Positions 1 through 8,145 of a stretch of DNA of 42,649 nucleotides are shown one piece after another (within the stretch, counting starts at the first letter, position 1; each line of letters opens with the position of its first letter). Position numbers and translations under genes: made by a program. The notes beneath the pieces were generated by a model. That model made no database searches and was not told where the DNA came from. It saw only the letters and a program-made list of their open reading frames with translations. The stretch spans positions 1 to 42,649 of the IMG/VR virus record IMGVR_UViG_3300021197_001483. One strand, given 5' to 3'. The stretch is from a virus.

Positions 1-92
1 TATAACTCCTCTATTAAAGCTATTGCTAGTGCTGCTATAAACACTACTGCTATAAATGCTACTGCTGCGAAAGCTGCGACTGTTGTGATCAT
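1..92 (-). CDS. small hydrophobic membrane peptide, runs to the window edge
   Basis: Reading leftward from an ATG at 92-90 gives 30 codons of almost uninterrupted Ala, Val, Ile and Phe ending in Glu-Glu-Leu, a single predicted transmembrane helix after a Met-Ile-Thr-Thr start. A GGAG Shine-Dalgarno lies six bases upstream. The frame is open at position 1, so it is partial here. If the molecule closes into a circle, the last base of the window completes a TAG stop, giving a 30-residue protein. Function unknown; a small inner-membrane or early host-takeover peptide is possible. Confidence 0.5.
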   Translation of the reverse strand, partial: MITTVAAFAAVAFIAVVFIAALAIALIEEL

Positions 93-199
93 GTTGTTCT
101 CCGTTGGTTAAGTTGTGCTGCTTGGTAGTAACTATAAGTACTCCTGAAGAAAGTGCTAGTTTCATCAGCTTTTCCTTGGAACGTTTTGGAAGTATCGCT

Positions 200-221
200 A
201 GTACTAGTGTGAATTAGTACT
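200..221. repeat. 7-bp inverted repeat in the left control region
   Basis: AGTACTA (200-206) and TAGTACT (215-221) form a perfect hairpin with an 8-base loop. No T-tract follows on either strand, so an operator or other protein-binding palindrome is more likely than a terminator. The half-site uses the AGTACT/CTAG words common throughout this genome, which lowers its significance. Confidence 0.3.
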
Positions 222-369
222 TGTAGTGGGGGTAGGGGGTCTTTTTTGGTGCGTGGGCGTATAATCCTATATAGTCACTCTTAAAATTTTCTAAACTTTT
301 TTCAAACACCTTCACACTTACTACCACTCCTAGCCCTTCCACCTACCACAAACAATCCCCTAAAGACCC

Positions 370-398
370 TTGCATTTAAAACCTTGACAACCTATACT
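370..398 (+). promoter_or_regulatory. candidate sigma70 promoter for the packaging operon
   Basis: TTGCAT (370-375) and TATACT (393-398) are separated by 17 bases. An overlapping perfect TTGACA (384-389) has no good -10 at normal spacing. The -10 is close to consensus and the -35 only half so. The site lies about 90 bases upstream of the small terminase start. Weak evidence on its own; transcript mapping would decide. Confidence 0.3.
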
Positions 399-490
399 TA
401 CTATAGTATTCGCGCACGCGCACATATAATAAAGGTACTACAAATGTACCCCACAATCACCCCACAACCCGCACCACATAAGGAGGGAGC

Positions 491-1150
491 ATGGAAAGAG
501 GCACACAAATAGTTGTAGAGATGCTATCTAAAAACATCCCTCAGGCAGAAGTAGCCCGTATTCTCAACTGTACACCTAGTGCGGTTAGTCAGGTCGCCGC
601 TACCTATGCTACTAAAATAGCAGAAGCATCTACCCTATCAACTACTAGTACAGAAGTGATGGAAGATTCCATGGATAGGATTGAGAACAAGCTACTAGAG
701 AAGATAGAGAACACACTACCACTTGAAACTGACCTAATGAAACTAACTAAGATGTTCCAAGTAGTGAATGGTGCTAAACGTCGTAGTAAAGGTGAAGGGC
801 ATGTAGGTGCGGGTAACGTAACCGTGGATAATCGTAAAGTAGTACAACTAAACCTGCCAGCGCACATGCAGCGCCAAGTAGAGTATACTACTAATAATCA
901 AAATCAAGTAGTAGAAATTAATGGGCGTAACCTCTCAATAGCATCAACTAAGAGTATTGAGAAAATGGCAGGCATAGGAGATTATGAAGATGAGCAACAA
1001 GAACTGCAACTACATGATGACACTGCACTACAAGGAGACGGAACTGGACAAGGAGATAGACCATTGCCCTCGCCGACTAACGACAGCAGAGAAGAAGTTA
1101 GCACAACTGAAGCAGCAAGCATCACGCTTGAAGATTTCGACAGAGACTAG
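491..1150 (+). CDS. terS: terminase small subunit (TerS)
   Basis: A 219-residue protein whose N-terminus has a helix-turn-helix: residues about 17-36 read IPQAEVARILNCTPSAVSQV, typical of the DNA-recognition domain of small terminases. The middle is helical and the C-terminus (about 160-219) is acidic and Ser/Thr rich, as expected for a disordered large-subunit contact. The start has a strong AAGGAGG site. It lies six bases before the large terminase gene, the classic terS-terL order. It would recognise the packaging site and load TerL. No overall family match is claimed beyond the HTH and the context. Confidence 0.75.
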   Translation: MERGTQIVVEMLSKNIPQAEVARILNCTPSAVSQVAATYATKIAEASTLSTTSTEVMEDSMDRIENKLLEKIENTLPLETDLMKLTKMFQVVNGAKRRSKGEGHVGAGNVTVDNRKVVQLNLPAHMQRQVEYTTNNQNQVVEINGRNLSIASTKSIEKMAGIGDYEDEQQELQLHDDTALQGDGTGQGDRPLPSPTNDSREEVSTTEAASITLEDFDRD

Positions 1151-1155
1151 TACGG

Positions 1156-2739
1156 ATGACTAACCCTACTGATATGGTACAAGCTGGTGCTCCTCACGAG
1201 TTTGACCACAACCAACATTTCCTAGTAGATGACATTGTTGCTCAAATGCAGAGTGACCTTGATGTCTTCGCAGGCATAGCACTTCCCGAGGAGTGTACTG
1301 AGCCTTTCAGTGACTTGCACCATAACGTGTGGGCAATGATGACCTCATCAGTACTGAGTGGAAATAGGCTAGATAAGTATGCAATAGCCATACCTCGTGG
1401 TCACGCCAAAACCCTCTTACTGAAACTGCTATGCCTGTTCTCCATTCTATTCTCTAAACGTAGATTCATACTAGTACTATGTGCTACTGCTACACTAGCT
1501 GAAGACTTCATTAGTGACGTGTGTGACCTCCTAGACTCTCAGAACATCATAGACCTATTTGGTGATTGGCGCTCTGACATTGAGAGTGATAACAACAAGC
1601 TTAAGAAGTTCCACTACCGTAACCGTGACATTATCATGAAGCCTCAAGGTGTTGGTGGTAATGTACGTGGTACTAACATCAAGTTTGTACGTCCTGACCT
1701 AATCATATGTGATGATGTTCAATCACGTGAAGATGCACAAAACCCTGTCACTAGTAAGCAACTCTTGCAGTGGTTCTTAGGTACAATGCTTAAAGCTCGT
1801 AGTCCTAGATGGTGTACGTGTATTTACCTAGGTAACATGTACCCTGATGTAGAGATGGGTGAACGTGGCTCAGGACTATATACCTGTCTACTGCGAAACC
1901 TACAACTTAATAGTAGTTGGATGACTTGGGTGACAGGTGCCATACTAGCAGATGGTACAGCACTATGGGAAGCAGTACATTCACGCGAAGCACTACTAGA
2001 GGATTTACGACAAGACTCTGACATGGGTGAAGCAGCCATATGGTATGCAGAGGTACAGAATGATCCAGCAGCTGCCAGTGTTAAGCACCTTGACCCTAGT
2101 AAGATTCCAGCGTATCCGTATAACGAGCATGACCTAATCGTAGGCAAGTACCTAGTAATCGACCCATCACTTGGTAAAAAGAAGAGTGATGACCAGATAG
2201 TAGGACTCTTCTATGTCTACGACGACAAGGGACCAGTGCTTACAGAAGTACGAACCATTCAGAAGTCAGCACCAGAGCTAGTTGAAGAGGTGATAGTATG
2301 GGCACTAAAAGAAGGAGTACCACTAATCACTGCTGAGACAGTAGCATACCAAGCAACACTATTACAATGGTTTGCCTTCTGGTTCGAACGCTTACAGATT
2401 GAAGGAATACAACTAGCTGGGGTGGCTCCTAAAGGTATGAGCAAACCCTCACGAATACTAGCGTATTTTAAATCACTAATGGCTGGGCGCAGTATATGTG
2501 CACCTACGTCACTACCTCTGGTAACAGCACAAGCTCAGTTCTACCAGCCAGATAAACCTAATAATATTGATGACATACTAGATGTTGGTGCCTACGGCGA
2601 AGAGGTATTCGTACAGCACTCACAGTCATGGATATTACCACTTGAAGGTATTACCAGTAACTATCTTGATACACCTGACAATACTCAACGTGCTGAGACT
2701 ACAGAAGCAGACTGGTCATCAGCAGTAACTATGTTGTAG
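1156..2739 (+). CDS. terL: terminase large subunit (TerL), packaging ATPase and nuclease
   Basis: A 527-residue packaging motor. The ATPase domain shows a Walker A-like RGHAKT (residues 81-86) and Walker B DLIICDD (181-187). The RNase H-fold nuclease has an Asp in VIDPSLG (D336), a Glu in ITAETVAYQ (E394) and acidic residues in DDILD (472-476), all expected metal ligands. Length fits the family. Only five bases separate it from the small subunit, suggesting translational coupling because its own ribosome site is weak. It translocates DNA through the portal. Its TAG stop is followed at once by structured element A. Confidence 0.93.
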   Translation: MTNPTDMVQAGAPHEFDHNQHFLVDDIVAQMQSDLDVFAGIALPEECTEPFSDLHHNVWAMMTSSVLSGNRLDKYAIAIPRGHAKTLLLKLLCLFSILFSKRRFILVLCATATLAEDFISDVCDLLDSQNIIDLFGDWRSDIESDNNKLKKFHYRNRDIIMKPQGVGGNVRGTNIKFVRPDLIICDDVQSREDAQNPVTSKQLLQWFLGTMLKARSPRWCTCIYLGNMYPDVEMGERGSGLYTCLLRNLQLNSSWMTWVTGAILADGTALWEAVHSREALLEDLRQDSDMGEAAIWYAEVQNDPAAASVKHLDPSKIPAYPYNEHDLIVGKYLVIDPSLGKKKSDDQIVGLFYVYDDKGPVLTEVRTIQKSAPELVEEVIVWALKEGVPLITAETVAYQATLLQWFAFWFERLQIEGIQLAGVAPKGMSKPSRILAYFKSLMAGRSICAPTSLPLVTAQAQFYQPDKPNNIDDILDVGAYGEEVFVQHSQSWILPLEGITSNYLDTPDNTQRAETTEADWSSAVTML

Positions 2740-2917
2740 TTGCGTCGCTGCAGTACAACCACACGCATCATGGGTGAATTTTTGCTTAACAGCGCGACTT
2801 AAGTACTAGTAGTGGGAGCAATGTCATACTGAAGTGAGCGGAGCGCAGCGGAGACGAACGTAATTGACATTGTGACTACTAGTAGTACGGTCGCAAAGCT
2901 GTTAAGAAAATATTCAC
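2740..2917 (+). ncRNA. structured element, copy A
   Basis: A long imperfect hairpin between terL and the portal gene. Visible pairings: GTGAAT 2774-2779 with ATTCAC 2912-2917; CTTAACAGC 2785-2793 with GCTGTTAAG 2898-2906; GCGAC 2794-2798 with GTCGC 2890-2894; ACTAGTAGT 2805-2813 with ACTACTAGT 2875-2883; AATGTCA 2820-2826 with TGACATT 2865-2871. The 38-base apical loop is purine rich with two GCGGAG words. A conserved single-stranded 5' leader (GCGTCGCTGCAGT) begins right after the terL stop. Copies B and C keep the same architecture with compensatory changes. It may act as RNA (leader, processing or stability element) or as cruciform DNA; no known RNA class was recognised. Confidence 0.85.
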
Positions 2918-2954
2918 ACAATAAGAATACTAAACCCCAAAAGGAGTAGTAGTA

Positions 2955-4805
2955 ATGACTACTAATGTAGCACTAAAATTACCTAAGAAAGTCCAGAAGA
3001 ACTTAATAGCATTTGCCAATATGCGTTATGCATCTTTTGGTATTAGTACTTACAGGGAGCGCTTTGAGAAAATAGACAAGGCTATCCAACTTGAGAGTGA
3101 TAACCGCAGGGAGAAGATACCTGACTACTTTGATGATGTAGAACAGCCACTAGTTGCAGGACCTACTAGTACTGTTGCTAACTTCCTCATTGATACTTTC
3201 GTAAATAACCAGCACTTGTTTGAGGTAGTAGCACCAGATCCTACTAATGCTGAAGGTGCAGACCAGATGAATGCTATTAATGAGGAAAATAGCAAGCGTA
3301 GTAACTGGACTCGTGAGTTTCTACTATTTTTCCGTAACATGCCTAAGTACAACTATGGTGCTATGGAGTTATTGTGGGAGATTGAGCCAATATTATCTTT
3401 AACAACTGACGCTGTTAATGGTAGTAACACAGGTGCAGCAGTAGAAGCTAGTACTCGCCAAGGTAATGTGTTCCATTCATGGGATCCGTACAATACCTTT
3501 TATGATACTAGTGTTGATGTTAACCAAGTCCACGCTAAAGGTGAATTTGCAGGTACAGTAGAGCGTGTTAGTATGATTGAGCTACAATCACGTATTGATA
3601 AGCTTAAACTAGCAGGTCGTCACCTGATGAACATTGATAAGATTTGGAGTGTAGGCAGTAGTGCACCTACTCATTACTATACACCTGCTGTTCGTACTGA
3701 AGTTAGTGCTAGTAAACAGGATAACGGTTGGTTAGGCTTCTTTGGTGAAACTCCTGACATGGTAGGTAGTGAACGTCGCTCACTTAGCTTCATGTACGAG
3801 TATGTCACCATGTATGTTCGTATTATTCCTAAGATGTTTGGTGCTAGTACTCCTGGCGCAGACAAGATTCAAATCTGGAAGCTACATATAGTAGGATGGG
3901 ACACACTCATCTATGCTGAGAAGCAGAACAATGCTCATGGTTTCTTTCCATCAGTGTTCGTACAACTAGATGAGCAGAACATCCAAGACCAAGTTAAGTC
4001 ATTAGCTGAGAAACTAATACCAATGCAGAACCTCAGTACTAAGTTGTATGATTCACGACTTGCTAGTATTGTACGTGCTATTGGTGATAGAGCATTGTAT
4101 GATGGTGGTCGTATTGAGAAGCGTCACCTTGATAGTGATAATCCTAAAGCTAAGATACCAGTAAAGCCTAACATCTTGAACCCCGGTCTTAGCAATGCTT
4201 ACGCATCAATACCATTCAATGACAACATTAGTCAGACCTTCTTGCAAGAGCTAGGATTCTTAGACCAACGTGCTAATAAGACTAGTGGATTGAATAACCC
4301 TCAACAGGGTCAGCTACAGAAGGGCAATCGTACTCTTGGTGAATTTAATGAAGTAATGGCGAATGCAGATGATGACTTGCGTACATGGGGCAAACTAGTG
4401 CAAGCTCAGGCAATGACACCACTGAAACAAATCCTTAAAACAAATATCTTGCAGTATCAACCGCCAACTACTATAGTACCTGATAACGGTCAAGTGCAGC
4501 AGCAGATTGACCCAGTAACACTACGTAAAGCTGCTATAGGATTCAAGGTTGCTGATAACTTAGTAACTAAGGAAGCTATACTAGATATGCCAACTGCTCG
4601 TTCATTCTTTGAGTTACTACTACAGTCACCTCAATTACAGCAGTTCTACGGTGAGCGTCTACCTGATTTAGTAGACCACGTATTTAGTACTATGGGATTC
4701 AATACTCGTGACTTCCGTAGTCAACAACAGCCACAAGGTCAAGCACCTCAAGGTCAACCACCTGCGGCACAACAGCCAGCAGCACAACAAGGGACACCAG
4801 CTTAA
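2955..4805 (+). CDS. portal protein
   Basis: A 616-residue protein directly after the terminase and before scaffold and capsid genes, the portal position and size of podovirus-type phages. The body alternates helical and beta segments. The C-terminus (about 594-616) is a Gln/Pro/Ala tail likely to be disordered. It would form the dodecameric ring at one capsid vertex, docking the terminase and later the tail adaptor. An AAGGAG ribosome site precedes the start. The mRNA leader contains structured element A. The stop overlaps the next start (TAATG), so the following small gene is translationally coupled. The assignment rests mainly on context and length. Confidence 0.8.
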   Translation: MTTNVALKLPKKVQKNLIAFANMRYASFGISTYRERFEKIDKAIQLESDNRREKIPDYFDDVEQPLVAGPTSTVANFLIDTFVNNQHLFEVVAPDPTNAEGADQMNAINEENSKRSNWTREFLLFFRNMPKYNYGAMELLWEIEPILSLTTDAVNGSNTGAAVEASTRQGNVFHSWDPYNTFYDTSVDVNQVHAKGEFAGTVERVSMIELQSRIDKLKLAGRHLMNIDKIWSVGSSAPTHYYTPAVRTEVSASKQDNGWLGFFGETPDMVGSERRSLSFMYEYVTMYVRIIPKMFGASTPGADKIQIWKLHIVGWDTLIYAEKQNNAHGFFPSVFVQLDEQNIQDQVKSLAEKLIPMQNLSTKLYDSRLASIVRAIGDRALYDGGRIEKRHLDSDNPKAKIPVKPNILNPGLSNAYASIPFNDNISQTFLQELGFLDQRANKTSGLNNPQQGQLQKGNRTLGEFNEVMANADDDLRTWGKLVQAQAMTPLKQILKTNILQYQPPTTIVPDNGQVQQQIDPVTLRKAAIGFKVADNLVTKEAILDMPTARSFFELLLQSPQLQQFYGERLPDLVDHVFSTMGFNTRDFRSQQQPQGQAPQGQPPAAQQPAAQQGTPA

Positions 4806-5086
4806 TGCAATTAGAAGATATTCTTGAAGGCAGAGTTTCAACAGATGAGATAGATACTAGTAAGTTCATGCTAACTGGTACTAACATCCAAGGGTTGCGT
4901 AGCATAAAGCTGCGCAGCACCATGGAGCTACTACAACTGGAAGCTGCCAAACTTAGCGACGAAGACTTTCGCAAGCAGTACATGATTAAGCAGTATGAGA
5001 TATCATTCATTGACTACTTAATAGATCTATCCACCATCAACCTAGCAGAAGCTAATAACAAAGTAAAATCTAACACTGAGGACTAA
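4805..5086 (+). CDS. small head-region protein of unknown function
   Basis: Ninety-three residues, mostly helical and acidic, beginning MQLEDILEGR, with a Glu/Lys-rich centre and a hydrophobic segment near residues 65-80. It overlaps the portal stop by one base and ends five bases before the scaffold gene, so it belongs to the head morphogenesis operon. Small genes at this position sometimes encode assembly chaperones or minor head proteins, but no family was recognised. Confidence 0.75.
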   Translation: MQLEDILEGRVSTDEIDTSKFMLTGTNIQGLRSIKLRSTMELLQLEAAKLSDEDFRKQYMIKQYEISFIDYLIDLSTINLAEANNKVKSNTED

Positions 5087-5091
5087 AAACT

Positions 5092-5970
5092 ATGAACATT
5101 CCAATGGGCGGACACAATCAAGTACCACAAGGTAATCCAGCTAATACTCCTACTGCTGATGTAGGTGGTGGCTTCCAACAAGGTCAAGCCTTTGACCCTT
5201 TTAACGAGCAAGCACCTAATCCATTTGTACCAGCACAACAAGCACCAGCACAGCAGCAAGCTCCAGCACAGAACATGCCAGCTGGTATGATGCAACAACC
5301 TCCAGCAGAACAGCAACAAGGGGCGCACTCTCCTGCTCCTACTGGTCAAGGGGGTGCATCCACTCTAGACTCTTTCCTGCCAAAAGCAGATAATAGTCCT
5401 GAAGGTGGAGCACAGCAGCAAGCAGCACCTGCATCAGCACCAGAACCTACTAAGTCTATCTTTGACAATAATGTAGATGCGTACCACAAGATGGTAGCAA
5501 ACAACAACTTTGTGGGAGATATTACTCCCGAGTCAATGCAGAAGATTATGCAAGGTGATGTTACTGAGCTTACTAATGTCATTAATGGCGCAGTAAGGCA
5601 AGGTGTTGCTAGCTCCGCTTATACTAGTGCTAGAGTTGCTAATGCTGGACTTAATAGTCACATGGATAACTTCCAAAAGACTACACTACCATCAATGTTA
5701 ACTGACCATAGCTTCCAGCAAGGTTGGGCTAATAACAACGATACTATATTAAGTCACCCAGCAGTAGCACCACTAGTAGAACAGCAGACTGCTACTTTTA
5801 GAAGTCAGTTCCCTGAAGCGTCAGTACAAGACATTCAGACTAAGGTAACTGAGTACTTCAAGGCAGTAGCTGGTGCTTTCACTAACCAAACTAACACTGC
5901 TCAACAAGATGACCCTAATCAGGCACCACAGAACAACGCCACAGGTCTTGAGCAATTCTTTAACATGTAG
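5092..5970 (+). CDS. capsid scaffolding / assembly protein
   Basis: A 292-residue protein immediately upstream of the major capsid gene. The first ~125 residues are very rich in Gln, Pro and Ala (runs such as QQAPAQQQAPAQ) and look disordered. The remainder (about 125-292) is helical and ends in GLEQFF. Low-complexity N-terminus, helical C-terminus and position between portal and capsid fit a scaffold that guides capsid assembly and is then expelled. The ribosome site is weak (GAGG about ten bases upstream). No protease is apparent nearby, so removal without cleavage is likely, but that is inference. Confidence 0.75.
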   Translation: MNIPMGGHNQVPQGNPANTPTADVGGGFQQGQAFDPFNEQAPNPFVPAQQAPAQQQAPAQNMPAGMMQQPPAEQQQGAHSPAPTGQGGASTLDSFLPKADNSPEGGAQQQAAPASAPEPTKSIFDNNVDAYHKMVANNNFVGDITPESMQKIMQGDVTELTNVINGAVRQGVASSAYTSARVANAGLNSHMDNFQKTTLPSMLTDHSFQQGWANNNDTILSHPAVAPLVEQQTATFRSQFPEASVQDIQTKVTEYFKAVAGAFTNQTNTAQQDDPNQAPQNNATGLEQFFNM

Positions 5971-5981
5971 GAGATATAACC

Positions 5982-7205
5982 ATGCGTTTTTATGGTACTA
6001 ATGATTTACCCACGGATTTCGCTAAGAAGTCATTCGCAGCTAACCTAGCACGTATTATGCCTAATGGTGAAGCTCCATTATTTGCTATGAGTGGTTTAGC
6101 TCGTAAGAAAACAGCACTACAGATTGAGCATGGCTACTGGTCTAAGACTATGCAGTTCGCTTCAATCGTATTAGCAGCAGCAGTTGTTAGTGCAGGTGCT
6201 ACTAACTTTGAAGTAGTTGATACTACCTCTGTTAGTGTTAACGATGTAATACGTGCTCCTAGCGCTTTCTCAGGTGGTAACTTTGTTGCTCCTGAAAACG
6301 TTCGTATCACTGCAATTGTAGATGCTACTAACATTACTGTTGAGCGTGGATTTGGTGGTACTACTGCTAAAGCTTCAATCTCCAACGGTTCAGTACTACC
6401 TGCTATTGGTAATGCTTACCCAGAAGCATCAGCACGTCCTAACCACAAAGCTATCGTTCCAGTACGTCACTTGAACAATACTCAAATCTTCCGTAATGCT
6501 TGGTCACAATCTAAGACATTAATGGCAGTACAGCAAGTTGCTGGTATGGGTACTGTTGCTGAAAACAGATTAGATGCTTCTAACTTCCACGGTCGTGACA
6601 TTGAGTTAGCTACTTTCTTCTCTCGTAAGAGTAATACTAACGATGCTGTTACTGGTGAAGCACTACACACAATGGATGGTATTGAAGCTATCATTGAGAA
6701 TCAAGCTCCTGGTAACTTACGTGAAGCGGGTGCTACTACTACATACGATCAGTTAGTAACACTACTTGATCCTGTATTAGACCAAAAGACTGATTTCATG
6801 CAAGGCAACAAGCGTGTTATCTACTGTGGTAAAACAGCACTTAACGTATTCCATCAGATTGGTCGTTTATCAGGTCAGTATGAGATTGTTAATAAGCAAA
6901 CTAGTTTTGGTTTGAAGTTCACTGAGATTACTATCCCACGTGGTACTTTCCAATTAGTAGAGCATCCAATCTTTAACACTGATCCAGAGTGGCAGAAGAT
7001 GGCAGTAATAGCTGACTTGTCTAGCTTTGACTTCGCTTACTTAGAAGGTCGTGATACTGAAGTTACTTTCATTAACGAGCAAGCACAAGCTACTGACGGA
7101 CAAGATGCTAAAGGTGGTGTTCTTACTACTGAATTAACCATCGAGTTGCAAAACCCATTCGCATGGGGCGTTATCTACAACTTACGCGCAGGTGCAGCTG
7201 CTTAA
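5982..7205 (+). CDS. major capsid protein, SU10-like HK97 fold
   Basis: A 407-residue protein with the layout of the SU10-type (DUF5309-like) capsid family: an N-terminal 'APLFAMSGLARKKT' segment, a beta-rich region around residues 70-130 (E-loop or insertion), the family-like NNTQIFR segment followed by helical sequence through about residue 225, and a beta-rich C-terminus. It has a strong AGGAG site, follows the scaffold gene and is followed by a strong terminator, consistent with very high expression. It forms the icosahedral shell. The family name is recalled from pattern, not from a search. Confidence 0.85.
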   Translation: MRFYGTNDLPTDFAKKSFAANLARIMPNGEAPLFAMSGLARKKTALQIEHGYWSKTMQFASIVLAAAVVSAGATNFEVVDTTSVSVNDVIRAPSAFSGGNFVAPENVRITAIVDATNITVERGFGGTTAKASISNGSVLPAIGNAYPEASARPNHKAIVPVRHLNNTQIFRNAWSQSKTLMAVQQVAGMGTVAENRLDASNFHGRDIELATFFSRKSNTNDAVTGEALHTMDGIEAIIENQAPGNLREAGATTTYDQLVTLLDPVLDQKTDFMQGNKRVIYCGKTALNVFHQIGRLSGQYEIVNKQTSFGLKFTEITIPRGTFQLVEHPIFNTDPEWQKMAVIADLSSFDFAYLEGRDTEVTFINEQAQATDGQDAKGGVLTTELTIELQNPFAWGVIYNLRAGAAA

Positions 7206-7240
7206 CACAGCTCCCTTTTAGTCCTCAGTGGGACTTTAGC

Positions 7241-7283
7241 AATCCCCTATCCCTACCGACTCAGGGGTAGGGGATTTTTTTTT
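7241..7283 (+). terminator. Rho-independent terminator after the capsid gene
   Basis: A 14-bp stem (7241-7254 with 7263-7276, one G-T wobble) closes an 8-base loop and is followed by a run of nine T residues including those at the stem base. It ends the head operon 35 bases after the capsid stop. Partial read-through would give excess capsid mRNA over tail mRNA, as in T7-like phages. A smaller GTCC/GGAC hairpin lies just upstream (7221-7234). Confidence 0.93.
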
Positions 7284-7305
7284 ATATCAACAAAGGTACA
7301 GCCCG

Positions 7306-7905
7306 ATGACACTAGATGAAATCGTCGCAGAAGTAGTAGCACAAACTAGACGTGTAGACAAGACGGACGAGATTCGTCGTACTGTACGTAAGGCTATTAC
7401 TCAGGTACATAATGTTGCGTTCTTTAAACGTGACAGGCAAGAGGATGTACTGATACTGCAAGACCCTCTTAGTAAATTTAAGATTCCATTACCAGCACGT
7501 TGTCGTAAGATTGAATCATTAATACCAATGAGTGCTGGTGGTGCTCCAATTCGTATTACTACTCATGACAATCGTTACGAATACATAGATGCTGCTGATA
7601 TAGTAAACTCTTTCTTTAACTCCAAGACCGATACCTATTACGATACAGGCTCAACACTAGTAATCAATTCAAGTGTAGCAGCACCTCAACTGTACGTGAG
7701 CTGGTATCAGTTACCAGAAGTAGCAGATAACAATCTTGAGACTTGGCTCATGGCGCTACATGATAACATTTTTATTGATACTGCTAAGATGATGTTTTGG
7801 CAGAGTAATGGTAGAGACCAGCTAGCACGTAGTATGCGTGACACTCTCTTCCAAGTAGATTACCAAATGCTCATTAATAACTACAGCATGGGAGGTATGG
7901 ACTAA
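7306..7905 (+). CDS. head-to-tail adaptor (tail tubular A-like)
   Basis: A 199-residue protein with an N-terminal helical bundle (about 1-45, TLDEIVAEVVAQTRRV and following) and a beta-rich middle containing 'CRKIESLIPMSAGGAPIRI', the arrangement of podovirus adaptor proteins that bind under the portal. The C-terminal ~60 residues are helical. It is the first gene after the capsid terminator, the usual adaptor place. It would form the ring joining portal and nozzle. Its stop overlaps the next start (TAATG). Confidence 0.65.
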   Translation: MTLDEIVAEVVAQTRRVDKTDEIRRTVRKAITQVHNVAFFKRDRQEDVLILQDPLSKFKIPLPARCRKIESLIPMSAGGAPIRITTHDNRYEYIDAADIVNSFFNSKTDTYYDTGSTLVINSSVAAPQLYVSWYQLPEVADNNLETWLMALHDNIFIDTAKMMFWQSNGRDQLARSMRDTLFQVDYQMLINNYSMGGMD

Positions 7906-8144
7906 TGTCATACAGCAATGAAGTAGAAGTAATAGTGCAGACAGGTGCTGAGAAATTAAAGGATATAGGCAAGCAGGACGTAATTGTCACTACTAGTGCT
8001 CATGGTGCTGTAGGTGTACAGGATGTACTATATCCCTCTCAACAGCATAAGACAGAAGAACGCTACCTAGCAACACAGGAAGTCCCTGAGGACTCTAATG
8101 GACTAGGTTATCAATTCACCAATACTAATAATACAGAGGTCTAA
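7905..8144 (+). CDS. small tail-region protein, unknown
   Basis: Seventy-nine residues starting one base inside the adaptor stop and ending two bases before a fibre-like gene. The sequence is polar, with a short beta-prone stretch (EVEVIVQTG, residues 6-14) and a Gly/Asn-rich end (GLGYQFTNTNN). No family recognised. Context suggests a minor tail or connector part. Confidence 0.7.
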   Translation: MSYSNEVEVIVQTGAEKLKDIGKQDVIVTTSAHGAVGVQDVLYPSQQHKTEERYLATQEVPEDSNGLGYQFTNTNNTEV

Positions 8145-8145
8145 A

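Larger units (their letters stand above)
93..490. other. divergent intergenic control region
   Basis: No gene is supported in these ~400 bases, which separate a leftward membrane peptide from the rightward packaging operon. The tract holds a hairpin (200-221), a G-rich run (about 222-240), TATAAT words at 260-265 and 425-430, a candidate sigma70 promoter (370-398), a CG-alternating stretch near 410-422 and the AAGGAGG ribosome site of the small terminase gene. It probably carries the promoter or promoters of the virion arm. Confidence 0.5.

Noticed and set aside
391-410. T7-type promoter resemblance (ACTATAG in the left control region)
   Set aside because: Only a short core matches, no second copy was seen at other operon starts and no phage RNA polymerase gene is present.
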